A stretch of DNA of 64,000 bases from JAAXHE01 sp964551635 (GTDB taxonomy: Bacteria > Latescibacterota > UBA2968 > GCA-2709665), in assembly GCA_964551635.1 (NCBI GenBank), contig CAZKDZ010000211.1:25006-89005 (forward strand), read 5' to 3'. Shown piece after piece: positions 33,706-42,079 of this stretch (positions are counted from its first letter, which is position 1; each line of letters opens with the position of its first letter). The translations under genes were made by a program, and so were the position numbers. Below the pieces are notes generated by a model. That model was given only the letters and a program-made list of their open reading frames with translations. It was not told the DNA's origin and did no database searches.

Positions 33706-34086
33706 ATGGCTCGTATCGCAGGTGTGGATGTCCCGCGCGAAAAGCGTGTAGAAATCGCACTGACCTACATTTATGGAATTGGCAGAAGTTCCTCGAACCG
33801 GATCCTCGAAAAAACGCAGATTTCGCCGAACACCCGCGTCGATGCGTTAAGCGAGGAAGATGTTACGAAACTCCGGAGCGTGATCGAGGGCGAATACCGT
33901 GTGGAAGGCAACCTCAGAAGCGAAGTGGCCATGAATATCAAGCGGCTGATGGATATCGGCTGCTATCGCGGACTGAGATGGCGGAGGGGGCTGCCGGTGC
34001 GCGGCCAGCGGACCCGGACGAACGCCCGGACAAGAAAAGGCCCCAAGAAGGGTCAGATTGCCAAGAAGAAGAAAGCACAACACTAA
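33706..34086 (+). CDS. rpsM: 30S ribosomal protein S13
   Basis: 126 residues. MARIAGVDVPREKRVEIALTYIYGIGRSSSNRIL start and the basic C-terminal RGLPVRGQRTRTNARTRKGPKKGQIAKKKKAQH tail that touches the P-site tRNA. Preceded by GGAGGAG. First gene of the alpha operon part. Confidence 0.97.
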   Translation: MARIAGVDVPREKRVEIALTYIYGIGRSSSNRILEKTQISPNTRVDALSEEDVTKLRSVIEGEYRVEGNLRSEVAMNIKRLMDIGCYRGLRWRRGLPVRGQRTRTNARTRKGPKKGQIAKKKKAQH

Positions 34087-34114
34087 AACGAATCAACGCT
34101 AAGGAGGCAAACAC

Positions 34115-34504
34115 TTGCCGCCCGAACAAAGAAAAGGCCGAAGAAGGAACAAGAGGGTTGACGGACAGGGCGTAGCCCATATTAAGGCCACGTTCAATAA
34201 TACCATCGTTACCCTGACCGACAAAGACGGACACGTGATTTCATGGTCCACAACCGGCAAGGTGGGTTTCAAGGGTTCACGCAAGAGTACGCCGTTTGCC
34301 GCGCAGTTGGCCGCGGAAGCCGCGGCAAAGGATGCGATGTCCATGGGTCTGCGACGTGTCGAGGTTTGGGTCAAGGGTCCTGGCGTGGGCCGCGAAGCCG
34401 CCGTCCGCGCTCTACAGGGCGCAGGGTTGGAAATCGCGGCTATTCGTGACGTTACACCAATTCCTCACAACGGTTGCCGGCCGCCGAAGCGGCGGCGCGT
34501 ATAG
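34115..34504 (+). CDS. rpsK: 30S ribosomal protein S11
   Basis: 129 residues, TTG start 34115 behind AAGGAGG. GVAHIKATFNNTIVTLTDKDGHVISWSTTGKVGFKGSRKSTPFAAQ and the C-terminal DVTPIPHNGCRPPKRRRV are diagnostic. It lines the mRNA path near the E site on the platform. Confidence 0.97.
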   Translation: MPPEQRKGRRRNKRVDGQGVAHIKATFNNTIVTLTDKDGHVISWSTTGKVGFKGSRKSTPFAAQLAAEAAAKDAMSMGLRRVEVWVKGPGVGREAAVRALQGAGLEIAAIRDVTPIPHNGCRPPKRRRV

Positions 34505-34533
34505 CGGCATCCGGCCTGGGAGAGGTCTATTGC

Positions 34534-35163
34534 ATGGCAAGGTATACGGATTCCAGTTGCAAATTGTGTCGACGTGAAGGGGTTAAGCTATTCCTCAAGG
34601 GCGAACGCTGTTATCTGGACAAATGCTCGTTTGAAAAGCGCAGCTATGCGCCCGGCATGCACGGACAGCGGCAGGGACGCAAGCCTTCTGAATATGCCCT
34701 GCAGCTCCGGGAGAAGCAGAAGGCCAAACGGCAGTACGGCGTGTTGGAGAGTCAGTTCCGGGGCTATTATCACAAGGCCGCCCGCCGGAAAGGGGTAACC
34801 GGCGAACTCCTCCTGCAGACGCTTGAGAGCCGGCTGGACAACGTTACCCACAGGCTGGGCTTCGCGCCGTCTCACAAGGCGGCGCGCCAACTCGTGCGTC
34901 ACCGGCACATCATGGTGAACGGCCGCATCGTCGACGTCCCTTCCTTTCAGGTCTCGCCCGGCGATACCATTCAGGTCCGGGAAAAGAGCCGCCAGCTGGC
35001 GTTGATCCACGACTCCATCAAGCGGATCGGCGAGGGGCGACAGGCGCCATGGCTGTCTCTGGATAAAGTCAATCTCACCGGAACGGTTCTCGAGTATCCC
35101 GAGAGGGAGGGTATACCGACTCCCGTCGAAGAGCAACTCATCGTGGAACTTTATTCGAAATAG
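34534..35163 (+). CDS. rpsD: 30S ribosomal protein S4
   Basis: 209 residues. The N-terminal zinc finger is C9-X2-C12-X13-C26-X4-C31, the C+ type. It continues with RKPSEYALQLREKQKAKRQYGVLE and the S4 RNA-binding domain ESRLDNVTHRLGFAPSHKAARQLVRHRHIMVNGRIVDVPS. A primary assembly protein and alpha operon repressor in E. coli. ATG 34534 excludes a long out-of-context extension over rpsK. Confidence 0.97.
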   Translation: MARYTDSSCKLCRREGVKLFLKGERCYLDKCSFEKRSYAPGMHGQRQGRKPSEYALQLREKQKAKRQYGVLESQFRGYYHKAARRKGVTGELLLQTLESRLDNVTHRLGFAPSHKAARQLVRHRHIMVNGRIVDVPSFQVSPGDTIQVREKSRQLALIHDSIKRIGEGRQAPWLSLDKVNLTGTVLEYPEREGIPTPVEEQLIVELYSK

Positions 35164-35253
35164 CCGCATCGGCTCGATGACGAGTGGCCGCGTTTAAACG
35201 GCAGGGAACGGATTGCCGTATTGTCTTTCAGTGGAACCAAGGAGAATTCCTGT

Positions 35254-36270
35254 ATGAAGCCAAAGAACTTCCAGATGCCCAGATCCGTGCAGATCGATGA
35301 GGATAGCCTCACCGATTCTTACGGGATGTTCACGGTGCAACCTCTTGAACGCGGGTTCGGTACCACCATTGGCAATGCATTGCGCCGGATATTGCTTTCA
35401 TCAATTGAAGGCGCAGCCGTCAAGGCCATTCGTGTGGAAGGGGTACAGCACGAGTTCTCCGTTGTACAGGGCGTCGTCGAAGACATGACTGAAATCGTCC
35501 TGAATCTTAAAGAAGTAAACCTCAGGATGCATTCGGACGAAGACAAGGTGCTTCGTATCGACAAAGAGGGGCCGGACACGTTGACGGCGAAGGAACTGGA
35601 AGTGGATGCCGACGTCGAGGTGATGAATCCCGATCAGCACATCGCATCGCTGGATCAGGACGGCCATCTCGAATTGGAAATCACCGTAGGCAAAGGGAGG
35701 GGTTACGTACTTGCCGAAGAGAATAGAGTCACCGACCCCGCCACGGATACGATTATGCTCGACTCGGCATTCTCTCCCATCAGAAAGGTACACTACGAGG
35801 TGGACAATGCCCGCGTCGGGCAACAGACGGACTACGATAAACTGACGCTGACAGTCTGGACAAACGGGGCCATTCGGCCTGACGACGCCGTGTCTCATGC
35901 GGCAAAGATATTGAAAGACCATCTCGAGCTCTTCATACACTTCGAAGAAGAGCCGGAGGAGGAGTACGAGGAAGTCATCGACGAAGATACGCAGCGTGTG
36001 GCATCCCTTCTGCAGATGCCGGTGGAAGAACTGGAACTGTCAGTGCGTTCCGCCAATTGTTTGAAGGCGGCCAATATTCTGACTCTTGAAGACCTTGTCC
36101 AGAAAACCGAGACCGAAATGCTGAAGTTCCGGAATTTCGGCCGAAAGTCGCTGAACGAGTTGACGGCAATCCTGGAGGGGCTGGGCCTTCAGTTTGGCAT
36201 GGATATATCGAAATACAGCGGGATTGCTCCGAAGAGCGAGGAAGTCGCGGTGCTGGAGGATGAGTTTTAA
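35254..36270 (+). CDS. rpoA: DNA-directed RNA polymerase subunit alpha
   Basis: 338 residues. N-terminal domain with LERGFGTTIGNALRRILLSSIEGAAV; an acidic linker EEEPEEEYEEVIDED; the C-terminal domain (about residues 260-320) with VRSANCLKAANILTLEDLVQKTETEMLKFRNFGRKSLNEL, the promoter UP-element and activator surface. ATG 35254 has AAGGAG nine bases upstream; the longer frame from 35221 lacks one. Genes upstream and downstream are the canonical rpsD and rplQ. Confidence 0.97.
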   Translation: MKPKNFQMPRSVQIDEDSLTDSYGMFTVQPLERGFGTTIGNALRRILLSSIEGAAVKAIRVEGVQHEFSVVQGVVEDMTEIVLNLKEVNLRMHSDEDKVLRIDKEGPDTLTAKELEVDADVEVMNPDQHIASLDQDGHLELEITVGKGRGYVLAEENRVTDPATDTIMLDSAFSPIRKVHYEVDNARVGQQTDYDKLTLTVWTNGAIRPDDAVSHAAKILKDHLELFIHFEEEPEEEYEEVIDEDTQRVASLLQMPVEELELSVRSANCLKAANILTLEDLVQKTETEMLKFRNFGRKSLNELTAILEGLGLQFGMDISKYSGIAPKSEEVAVLEDEF

Positions 36271-36298
36271 GGTAGCTTCTTAACCGGAAAGACGGGCT

Positions 36299-36850
36299 AT
36301 GAGACACGGAAAACGGGGGCGCAAACTCGGTCGTACGGCCAGCCACAAGAAGGCAATGTTGAACAATATGGCCACGTCTCTCTTCACGTACGGTTCTATA
36401 CGTACGACCCACGCAAAGGCCAAGGAACTGCGCGGCGTGGCCGAACGCCTCATAACGTTCGCGAAAAGGGGCGATTTACACGCGAGACGGCAGGTTCTGC
36501 GACGCATTCGAAACCAGCGGGTGGTTGCCAGACTCTTTGACGAGATCGCGGTATCATTTTCCGAACGCAATGGCGGCTATCTCCGGTTGCTCAAACTCGG
36601 CCCCCGCCGCGGTGACCGCGTTGAAATGTGTCTGGTGGAAATGGTAGGGGACGAAACCAGAGCCGATTCTGCCGGACGACCGGAGTCGGACGATGATGCA
36701 GGTGTCCGCAGCGAAGGCGGGGAAGCGGCGGAAAGTGTCGCTGACGAGGCAAAGGACGCCGCGAGTGCACCGGCATCGGTTTCATCCGGCGAGGCCGAAC
36801 CCGAGCCAGACAACGAATCGAGTGAGGCGCAAGAGCGTTCGAAAAAATGA
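36299..36850 (+). CDS. rplQ: 50S ribosomal protein L17 with long acidic tail
   Basis: 183 residues, whereas L17 is usually 115-130. The core MRHGKRGRKLGRTASHKKAMLNNM, SIRTTHAKAKELRGVAERLITFAK and RRGDRVEMCLVEMV is complete by about residue 115. The remaining 65 or so residues are low-complexity and rich in Glu, Asp, Ala and Ser. L17 lies near the tunnel exit, so an acidic tail there is noteworthy. Last gene of the ribosomal run; the stop overlaps a possible start of the next gene and a strong hairpin follows. Confidence 0.94.
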   Translation: MRHGKRGRKLGRTASHKKAMLNNMATSLFTYGSIRTTHAKAKELRGVAERLITFAKRGDLHARRQVLRRIRNQRVVARLFDEIAVSFSERNGGYLRLLKLGPRRGDRVEMCLVEMVGDETRADSAGRPESDDDAGVRSEGGEAAESVADEAKDAASAPASVSSGEAEPEPDNESSEAQERSKK

Positions 36851-38157
36851 GTCCGTTGCGCTGTGACAATTCAGGCACAAGAGGGCAAATCGACAGACCG
36901 GTCGATTTGCCCTTTGCATTCCCGGCCATTCTCCGGGAACGACTCGTCGGCCTTTGCCTTGCTCTCTGCTTGTGCTCGTGCGCGGCAGATGCATCCGGCC
37001 GGTCGAATGAGGAATTCCGGGGATTGTGGGTGGCTCGCCACTGGCTGAAGAATCGTGAGCAGGCCATGCGCGCGGTGCGCATAGCCGCAGACGCCCGGTT
37101 GAACGCGATCCTGGTTCAGGTTCGGGGCAGAGGCGATGCCTTCTACCGCAGCCGTCTGGTACCCAGATCGGAATCCCTGTCCGATCCTGAGTTTGATCCA
37201 CTCGCGCTTCTCGTGGAAGAAGGGCGGCGGGCCGGTTTGGAAATACACGCGTGGGTGAATATGTACCTTACCTGGAAACCGACGGAGCAGCGGCCTGCGT
37301 CGCCGAGGCATTTGCTTCTTCGACATCCCGAATGGTTCATGCGATCGGTGGACGGGATCGACATGGGGCGTGTCGCGCTCGATGGCGTCGATCTCGTCAA
37401 ACGCGGAGTTACCGGGAGATTCCTTTCGCCCGGCGTTCCCGAAGTCAGAGCCCATCTGCTCAGGGTCGTTGAAGAGATCGTTGAGGATTACGACGTCGAC
37501 GGTATCCACATGGACTATGTCCGGTACCCGAATATCCATTATGACTACAATCCCGCCGTGAGCGAAGCGTTCAGGACGCGCTACGGCTTCGACCCTGCCG
37601 GCCGGAATGACAACGAAGCCGGTGCCGGCGCCGGTGCGGAGGCGACCGATGTCAGGAAGCTATGGCATAAGTGGCGAAGCGAACAGGTCAGTCTGCTTGT
37701 CGGCCAGGTGCGTGAGGCGATTGCCCGGCTCAAACCCGCTGTCAGGTTGTCCGCCGCCGTAAAACCGGACATAGAATCCGCATATACGCAGTACGGACAG
37801 GACTGGATCGAATGGAGTAACGGGGGGCTTTTGGACTTTGTGGTGCCCATGTTCTACGAGGGATCTTCTCAGGAGATCGAACGCCAGATGGCCGAAGCAA
37901 GGAAGCGCGTGAAAGGGGCGGTTCTGTACGCCGGAATTGGGATCTGGAATCAGAATGCCAACGAAACGGTGGCTCAGATTGAGGTCGCGCGCCAAAAGGG
38001 ATTTCAGGGCGTCGTGTTGTTTTCCGTGGATGGATTCGTACAACAGAAGGGGCTGACCGGCGAGTTGCACGAAGGTCCTTTTCGAGCGCCGTCCGTCCAG
38101 CTGAAGGAGGAGGACACGCGTGTCGAAACCCAGGCGGGGCGATCAGGTAGAGATTGA
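36847..38157 (+). CDS. GHL10-family glycosyl hydrolase-like lipoprotein (start uncertain)
   Basis: Up to 436 residues. The body matches the GHL10 (PF02638) TIM-barrel: EEFRGLWVARHWLKNREQAMRAV, NAILVQVRGRGDAFY, GLEIHAWVNMYLTW, the block VDGIHMDYVRYPN and DFVVPMFYEG. A hydrophobic stretch ending in LCLCSCAAD resembles a lipoprotein signal, so it probably acts in the periplasm or on the outer membrane. ATG 36847 overlaps the rplQ stop, but then the signal would begin about 33 residues in and a perfect 13-bp hairpin (36882-36913) would be coding. TTG 36907 is an alternative. Family members are thought to act on polysaccharide or cell-wall material; substrate unknown. Confidence 0.75.
   Translation: MSPLRCDNSGTRGQIDRPVDLPFAFPAILRERLVGLCLALCLCSCAADASGRSNEEFRGLWVARHWLKNREQAMRAVRIAADARLNAILVQVRGRGDAFYRSRLVPRSESLSDPEFDPLALLVEEGRRAGLEIHAWVNMYLTWKPTEQRPASPRHLLLRHPEWFMRSVDGIDMGRVALDGVDLVKRGVTGRFLSPGVPEVRAHLLRVVEEIVEDYDVDGIHMDYVRYPNIHYDYNPAVSEAFRTRYGFDPAGRNDNEAGAGAGAEATDVRKLWHKWRSEQVSLLVGQVREAIARLKPAVRLSAAVKPDIESAYTQYGQDWIEWSNGGLLDFVVPMFYEGSSQEIERQMAEARKRVKGAVLYAGIGIWNQNANETVAQIEVARQKGFQGVVLFSVDGFVQQKGLTGELHEGPFRAPSVQLKEEDTRVETQAGRSGRD
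36882..36916 (+). terminator. Perfect 13-bp hairpin after rplQ, probable operon terminator
   Basis: AGGGCAAATCGAC (36882-36894) pairs perfectly with GTCGATTTGCCCT (36901-36913), loop of six, then TTG rather than a long T-run. Its place after the last ribosomal gene suggests a terminator or an mRNA-end stabiliser. Confidence 0.65.
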
Positions 38158-39484
38158 CATCGAATGGCTGGATCGACGGGGAAACGGTCTGGGCCGGCTG
38201 GGCGCCTATACCATGCTTGTGCGGGGCGCAGTACCCGGCGACCGGGTCCGGGCTCGTGTACGCAAGGTCAGGAATCGGTTGCGCAGGGCTGAAGCCAGTC
38301 TGGAGGAGCTCCTCTCCACTCAAATTGAGCGGTCGCCGGCACGCTGTTCACACTTTGGGCACTGCGGCGGTTGTCTGTGGCAGGATATTCCCTATGACTC
38401 TCAGGTTCGACTGAAACAGGACCTTGTACGGAACTGTCTTGCGGAGGCCGGAATAGAAACGAAACTGGACGCGCCATTGCCATCCGAAGAACCGTTCTTC
38501 TACCGGAACAAGATGGAGTTCTCCTTCGGTTCGTCGCCGGAGGGTCGTACGGAGGTGGGTCTGCATGTCTGGGGGCGTTTCGACCGCGTATTCAACCTAG
38601 ATGCGTGCTTTCTCCAGTCGGAATCGTCCAACCGAATCGTCGATCGCGTACGGAACTTTGTCAGCTCGCACTCCGTATACCATCTGAAACGCCATGAGGG
38701 TCTGCTGAGATTCCTGACCATACGCGAGGGCAAACTGTCGGGTGAGACCATGGTTGTGCTGACAACGTCGGGGGATGCGTTTCCTGAAGCGGAGTCACTG
38801 GGAAAGATGCTGGTGGAGACGTTTCCGGAGGTCAGGAGTGTGATTCGCAGCGTCAATCTTCGCCGAGCCCAGGTGGCCACCGGCGATCGCGAAGAAGTGC
38901 TGGCCGGGACGGGTACCGTAAAAGAGAAACTGGGTGATTTCACATTCGAGATATCACCGGGGTCATTCTTCCAGACCAACACGCGTCAGGCCAGGCATCT
39001 CTACCGGCGGGTGGTCGAGTTGGCCGACCCGTGCCCGGACGACCGGATTCTGGACGTGTATTGCGGAACGGGCGCGATTTCGCTGCACCTGTCGAGGAGG
39101 GCCGGCTATGTGCTCGGTATTGAGGCTGGTGAGGGGGCGGTTCGCGATGCGGTCCGCAACAGTGCCATAAACGGCGTTTCCAACTGCCGGTTTATCGCGG
39201 GTGCGGCGGAAGACATCCTCTGGCAGATTCGTGAGCGGGGAGAACGCTTTGAAACCGTTGTCACGGATCCACCGCGTCCGGGTATGCATATGAAGGCCAT
39301 AACGGCGATCTGTGATCTGCGTCCGGAGCGTATTGTATATGTTTCGTGTAACCCGGAGGCGTTGGGTGCGGACCTGATCCGGCTGGAGTCTTCAGGCTAC
39401 AAGACCGACTATGTGCAGCTTGTGGATATGTTTCCCCACACTCCGCACTGCGAGGTCGTGGCGCGGTTGAGTAACAATGCCTGA
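38120..39484 (+). CDS. rlmD: 23S rRNA (uracil-5-)-methyltransferase, RlmD/TrmA family
   Basis: 454 residues. N-terminal TRAM domain (about 1-60); an iron-sulfur motif CSHFGHCGGC (C-X5-C-X2-C, with a later Cys); a SAM-binding Rossmann domain with ILDVYCGTGAISLHL; the DPPRPGMH block; and catalytic Cys in VYVSCNPEALG. Family members make 5-methyluridine in rRNA or tRNA; the exact target (RlmD, RlmCD or TrmA-like) cannot be told by eye. GTG 38120 follows AAGGAGGAGG and overlaps the previous gene by 38 bases, implying coupling. Confidence 0.85.
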   Translation: MSKPRRGDQVEIDIEWLDRRGNGLGRLGAYTMLVRGAVPGDRVRARVRKVRNRLRRAEASLEELLSTQIERSPARCSHFGHCGGCLWQDIPYDSQVRLKQDLVRNCLAEAGIETKLDAPLPSEEPFFYRNKMEFSFGSSPEGRTEVGLHVWGRFDRVFNLDACFLQSESSNRIVDRVRNFVSSHSVYHLKRHEGLLRFLTIREGKLSGETMVVLTTSGDAFPEAESLGKMLVETFPEVRSVIRSVNLRRAQVATGDREEVLAGTGTVKEKLGDFTFEISPGSFFQTNTRQARHLYRRVVELADPCPDDRILDVYCGTGAISLHLSRRAGYVLGIEAGEGAVRDAVRNSAINGVSNCRFIAGAAEDILWQIRERGERFETVVTDPPRPGMHMKAITAICDLRPERIVYVSCNPEALGADLIRLESSGYKTDYVQLVDMFPHTPHCEVVARLSNNA

Positions 39485-39567
39485 AGTTCGGGTCGGTCGT
39501 GGGATCTGAACAAATAAAGCAGGGGATGGGAATTTTCTATGCGTTTTGAATCTGTCGCGCTCGCAGG

Positions 39568-40041
39568 TCAATCCCTGCTGATATCCAGAATCTCATAGGC
39601 GAGTGTGCCCACCGGAACCTTCGCTTCCACCTGCTCTCCAACGCTTTTTCCCAGAAGCGCGCGGCCAACCGGAGACTGCGTTGAGATTTTATTCTGTTCG
39701 AAATCCGCTTCGTCGGTGGAAACCAGTGTATAGCGAATCTGTTCGCCGGTCCTGCGGTCCTTCAAAGTCACCGTGGCGCCGAGATATGCCTTATCCTTGG
39801 CCATGAGACTTTCGTCGATGATTTCAGACCGAACGAGCTTGTCCTGGAGTTCGGCGATCTTCTTCTCGATGAACATCTGACGTTCCTTGGCGCTATGGTA
39901 TTCCGCATTCTCGCTCAGGTCTCCATGTTCCCTGGCTCTGGCGATTGCGTCGATAACCGCCGGCCGTTCCCTGGTCCTGAGGCGCTCCAGTTCTGTACGG
40001 ATCTTGTTGTACCCGTCTTTTGTGAGATAAAGCCGATCCAT
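39568..40041 (-). CDS. greA: Transcription elongation factor GreA
   Basis: 157 residues. N-terminal coiled coil with the tip acidic pair in AREHGDLSENAEYHSAKERQ; C-terminal FKBP-like domain with VTLKDRRTGEQIRYTLVSTDEAD and SPVGRALLGKSVGEQVEAKVP. It stimulates cleavage of backtracked RNA by RNA polymerase. Transcription seems to start far upstream (promoter at 40194-40222), leaving a leader of about 145 nt that contains a terminator-like hairpin. Confidence 0.96.
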   Translation of the reverse strand: MDRLYLTKDGYNKIRTELERLRTRERPAVIDAIARAREHGDLSENAEYHSAKERQMFIEKKIAELQDKLVRSEIIDESLMAKDKAYLGATVTLKDRRTGEQIRYTLVSTDEADFEQNKISTQSPVGRALLGKSVGEQVEAKVPVGTLAYEILDISRD

Positions 40042-40101
40042 TGTCCTGTCTCGCTTCCTTTTTGGGAGATTGCCCGGACGTGCGAGTCCTGTGATTCAAA
40101 G

Positions 40102-40138
40102 AAAAAATACCGGGGGTCCGGATCTGCGGACGGCCCCG
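40102..40138 (-). terminator. Terminator-like hairpin in the greA leader
   Basis: On the minus strand GGGG-CC-GTCCG pairs with CGGACCCC (forward arms 40111-40120 and 40127-40138, 2-nt bulge), followed three bases later by six T (forward AAAAAA 40102-40107) and more T. Transcripts could end here before greA. Confidence 0.55.
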
Positions 40139-40193
40139 CTATATACACCAGGAACAACGTTGATGAGCCCGATAATTGACTCTAAGATGCTTA

Positions 40194-40222
40194 AAAATAA
40201 GATCTTTATTGAATAAAGTCAA
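40194..40222 (-). promoter_or_regulatory. Promoter of greA
   Basis: Minus-strand TTGACT (forward 40217-40222), 17-bp spacer, TATTTT (forward 40194-40199). Transcription should start near 40187, about 145 bases before the greA ATG. Confidence 0.65.
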
Positions 40223-40249
40223 GATCAAATGGTTCCTGGCGGGTTCGGT

Positions 40250-40278
40250 TTGACATCTTCAACACGGGTTCGTATACT
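40250..40278 (+). promoter_or_regulatory. Promoter of the dapA-family gene
   Basis: TTGACA (40250-40255), 17-bp spacer, TATACT (40273-40278). Divergent from the greA promoter, with about 27 bases between the two -35 boxes. Confidence 0.8.
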
Positions 40279-40336
40279 ATACGCTTGGCGCAACCTTTCC
40301 CGGAAACGAATGGCGGGAAGCCCTGTGGGGGTGGGA

Positions 40337-41245
40337 ATGGACAGCACGTTTGTGCACGGGCTGATTCCGGCACTTGTCACTCCGATGACCGGCGACGAAG
40401 CGCTGGATGAAGCGGGTCTTGAACGCCTGCTGAACTACGTCATCGCCGCTGGCGTCCATGGCGTATTCACGGGGGGGACCGCCGGGGAGCCCTGGGCGCT
40501 GAGCATGGAAGAGAAGACTAGGCTCTTCGAGTGGACCGTGGGCTATACGGCGGGGCGAGTTCCGGTCTATGTTGGTACGGCGGCGAATTCAACAGCCGAG
40601 GCCGTGCGGCTCGCCGAAGCGGCACAGGAGGCAGGGGCGGATTGTCTCTCTGTGCTGACGCCTTATTTCATTACGCCGGGTCCGGAGGAAATGTTCAGCC
40701 ACTTTGCGGCGATCGCCCGTGCCGTGGACCTTCCCGTCCTCTTGTACGATCTCCCGGAGAGAACGGGGAACTGCCTCTCGGTTGACCTTGTAATGCGTCT
40801 GGCAGATGCATTCAGCAATATCGTTGGAATCAAGGAGAGTTCGGGCGACTTTTCGCGAACGCTCGATTATCTGCGGCTTGCGCCCGGGGATTTTCGCGTA
40901 ATTATGGGTCGCGACACGCTGATCTACGCCGCCCTCGTCCACGGCGCCGCGGGCGCAATTGCGGCAAGCGCCAACGTAGCGCCGGAACTGGGAGTTGGCA
41001 TTTACGAGCAATACATGGCCGGAGACGCCAGCGGCGCGCTGGACAATCAAAAGCGGCTTGCTCCGCTTCGATCTGCATTTTCATTGGGAACCCATCCGGC
41101 GATGCTGAAGGCGGGCGCGGAGCTTGTCTGTGATGCGGGCGGACCGCCACGTAGGCCTGTGCGTCGACTATCCGGTAGCGACCTGCTTCAGTTGAAAGCG
41201 GTGCTTGTGAAGATGGGAAAGCTGCAAACCTCCCTCGCAGGCTGA
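40337..41245 (+). CDS. Dihydrodipicolinate synthase / N-acetylneuraminate lyase family aldolase
   Basis: 302 residues. Schiff-base lysine K166 in VGIKESSGD and the catalytic tyrosine Y137 in LLYDLPERTG are at the spacing found in DapA. The phosphate/carboxylate loop reads GGTAGEPWALS rather than the GTTGES of true DapA, so the substrate may be another 2-keto acid partner. ATG 40337 is chosen; ATG 40310 is in frame and possible. It overlaps nothing and is followed by a nucleotide kinase 48 bases later. I leave out a gene symbol because the specific activity is not clear. Confidence 0.8.
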   Translation: MDSTFVHGLIPALVTPMTGDEALDEAGLERLLNYVIAAGVHGVFTGGTAGEPWALSMEEKTRLFEWTVGYTAGRVPVYVGTAANSTAEAVRLAEAAQEAGADCLSVLTPYFITPGPEEMFSHFAAIARAVDLPVLLYDLPERTGNCLSVDLVMRLADAFSNIVGIKESSGDFSRTLDYLRLAPGDFRVIMGRDTLIYAALVHGAAGAIAASANVAPELGVGIYEQYMAGDASGALDNQKRLAPLRSAFSLGTHPAMLKAGAELVCDAGGPPRRPVRRLSGSDLLQLKAVLVKMGKLQTSLAG

Positions 41246-41293
41246 TTGATTTCAAAGCGCGCAGAGCTGAACGTAATCAGGGAGCGGAAAACG

Positions 41294-41905
41294 ATGGATC
41301 GACGGGAAAGACATCGGACCATTCTGGTAGTTGGAGCGCCCGGATCGGGCAAGGGCACACAGGGGAGGATACTGGGGAACATACCAGGATTCCACCACCT
41401 GGCCTGCGGAGACGTTTTCAGGTCTCTGGATCCAGGCAGTGAACTTGGCAAGATCTTCCTTGCCTACTCCGGCAAAGGCCGGCTGGTACCGGACCAGTTC
41501 ACCGTTCAACTGTGGCTCGACCACATCCGTGGCGCCATCCAAAACGGCGGATTTCGCCCTGACGAGGAGGTACTCGTTCTCGACGGCATTCCACGCAATT
41601 TGCGCCAGGCCGAAATGATGGCTGACTATATAGATCTCAACCTCCTCATCTATCTGGATATTGCCGATGACAATGTACTGGTTGAACGTGCGCTGCGCCG
41701 GGCGCTCCGGGAGAACCGGCTCGACGATGCCAGCGAAGCGGTCATCAGGCGGCGTTTGCGGGAATTCGAAAGAGAAACGGCCCCGCTGCTGGATTATTAT
41801 CCGGCGGAGGTGATTCGCAAAGTCGACGGTGAACAGAAGCCCGTAGACGTTTTGCGCGATGTGATAGGAATCATCCAGGAGGCAGATACGGTCGCGGATT
41901 TCTGA
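41294..41905 (+). CDS. Nucleoside monophosphate kinase (adenylate kinase-like, short lid)
   Basis: 203 residues. P-loop GAPGSGKGTQ (residues 13-22), AMP-binding CGDVFRSLD, the block VLDGIPRNLRQAE and the C-terminal REFERETAPLLDYY match the adenylate kinase family. The lid between RRALREN and AVIRRRLRE is short, so there is no zinc lid. No adk is present in the usual secY-rpmJ position, so this gene could supply that activity (inference). ATG 41294 has GGGAG upstream. UMP/CMP kinase activity is a possible alternative. Confidence 0.75.
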   Translation: MDRRERHRTILVVGAPGSGKGTQGRILGNIPGFHHLACGDVFRSLDPGSELGKIFLAYSGKGRLVPDQFTVQLWLDHIRGAIQNGGFRPDEEVLVLDGIPRNLRQAEMMADYIDLNLLIYLDIADDNVLVERALRRALRENRLDDASEAVIRRRLREFERETAPLLDYYPAEVIRKVDGEQKPVDVLRDVIGIIQEADTVADF

Positions 41906-41932
41906 GAACCGCAAACGATCGGGTTGGAGAAC

Positions 41933-41953
41933 GGTCGCCTGTTTCAGGCGGCC
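41933..41953 (+). terminator. Hairpin after the nucleotide kinase gene
   Basis: GGTCGCCTG (41933-41941) pairs with CAGGCGGCC (41945-41953) around a 3-nt loop, one G-T pair. Only TTTT eight bases later, so termination is possible but not assured. Confidence 0.4.
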
Positions 41954-41993
41954 GTCGCATTTTGCGGCTGGGAGATATCAGAGTCCCGGTTTA

Positions 41994-42042
41994 AGAAGCT
42001 GATTGAAAATTACCGGTGAGTTCCCGGGCGCGAGCGAAAAAG
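41994..42042 (+). repeat. Dispersed GAAGCTG motif joined to a 37-bp element, copy 1
   Basis: AGAAGCTGATTGAAAATTAC (41994-42013) is the best copy of the dispersed motif. Bases 42006-42042 match the reverse complement of 62731-62767 at 36 of 37 positions. It ends 38 bases before the ATG of the propeller-SpoIIE gene. Confidence 0.85.
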
Positions 42043-42079
42043 TGGCGGTCGTGCTCGGACCGGTGGAGTGTCAGCAGGT

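Noticed and set aside
36266..36286. AGCTTCTTAACCGG in the rpoA-rplQ gap resembling the dispersed motif next to CCGG
   Set aside because: Only part of the consensus is present on the minus strand (AAGAAGCT without TG and the TTAC end); too diverged to count.
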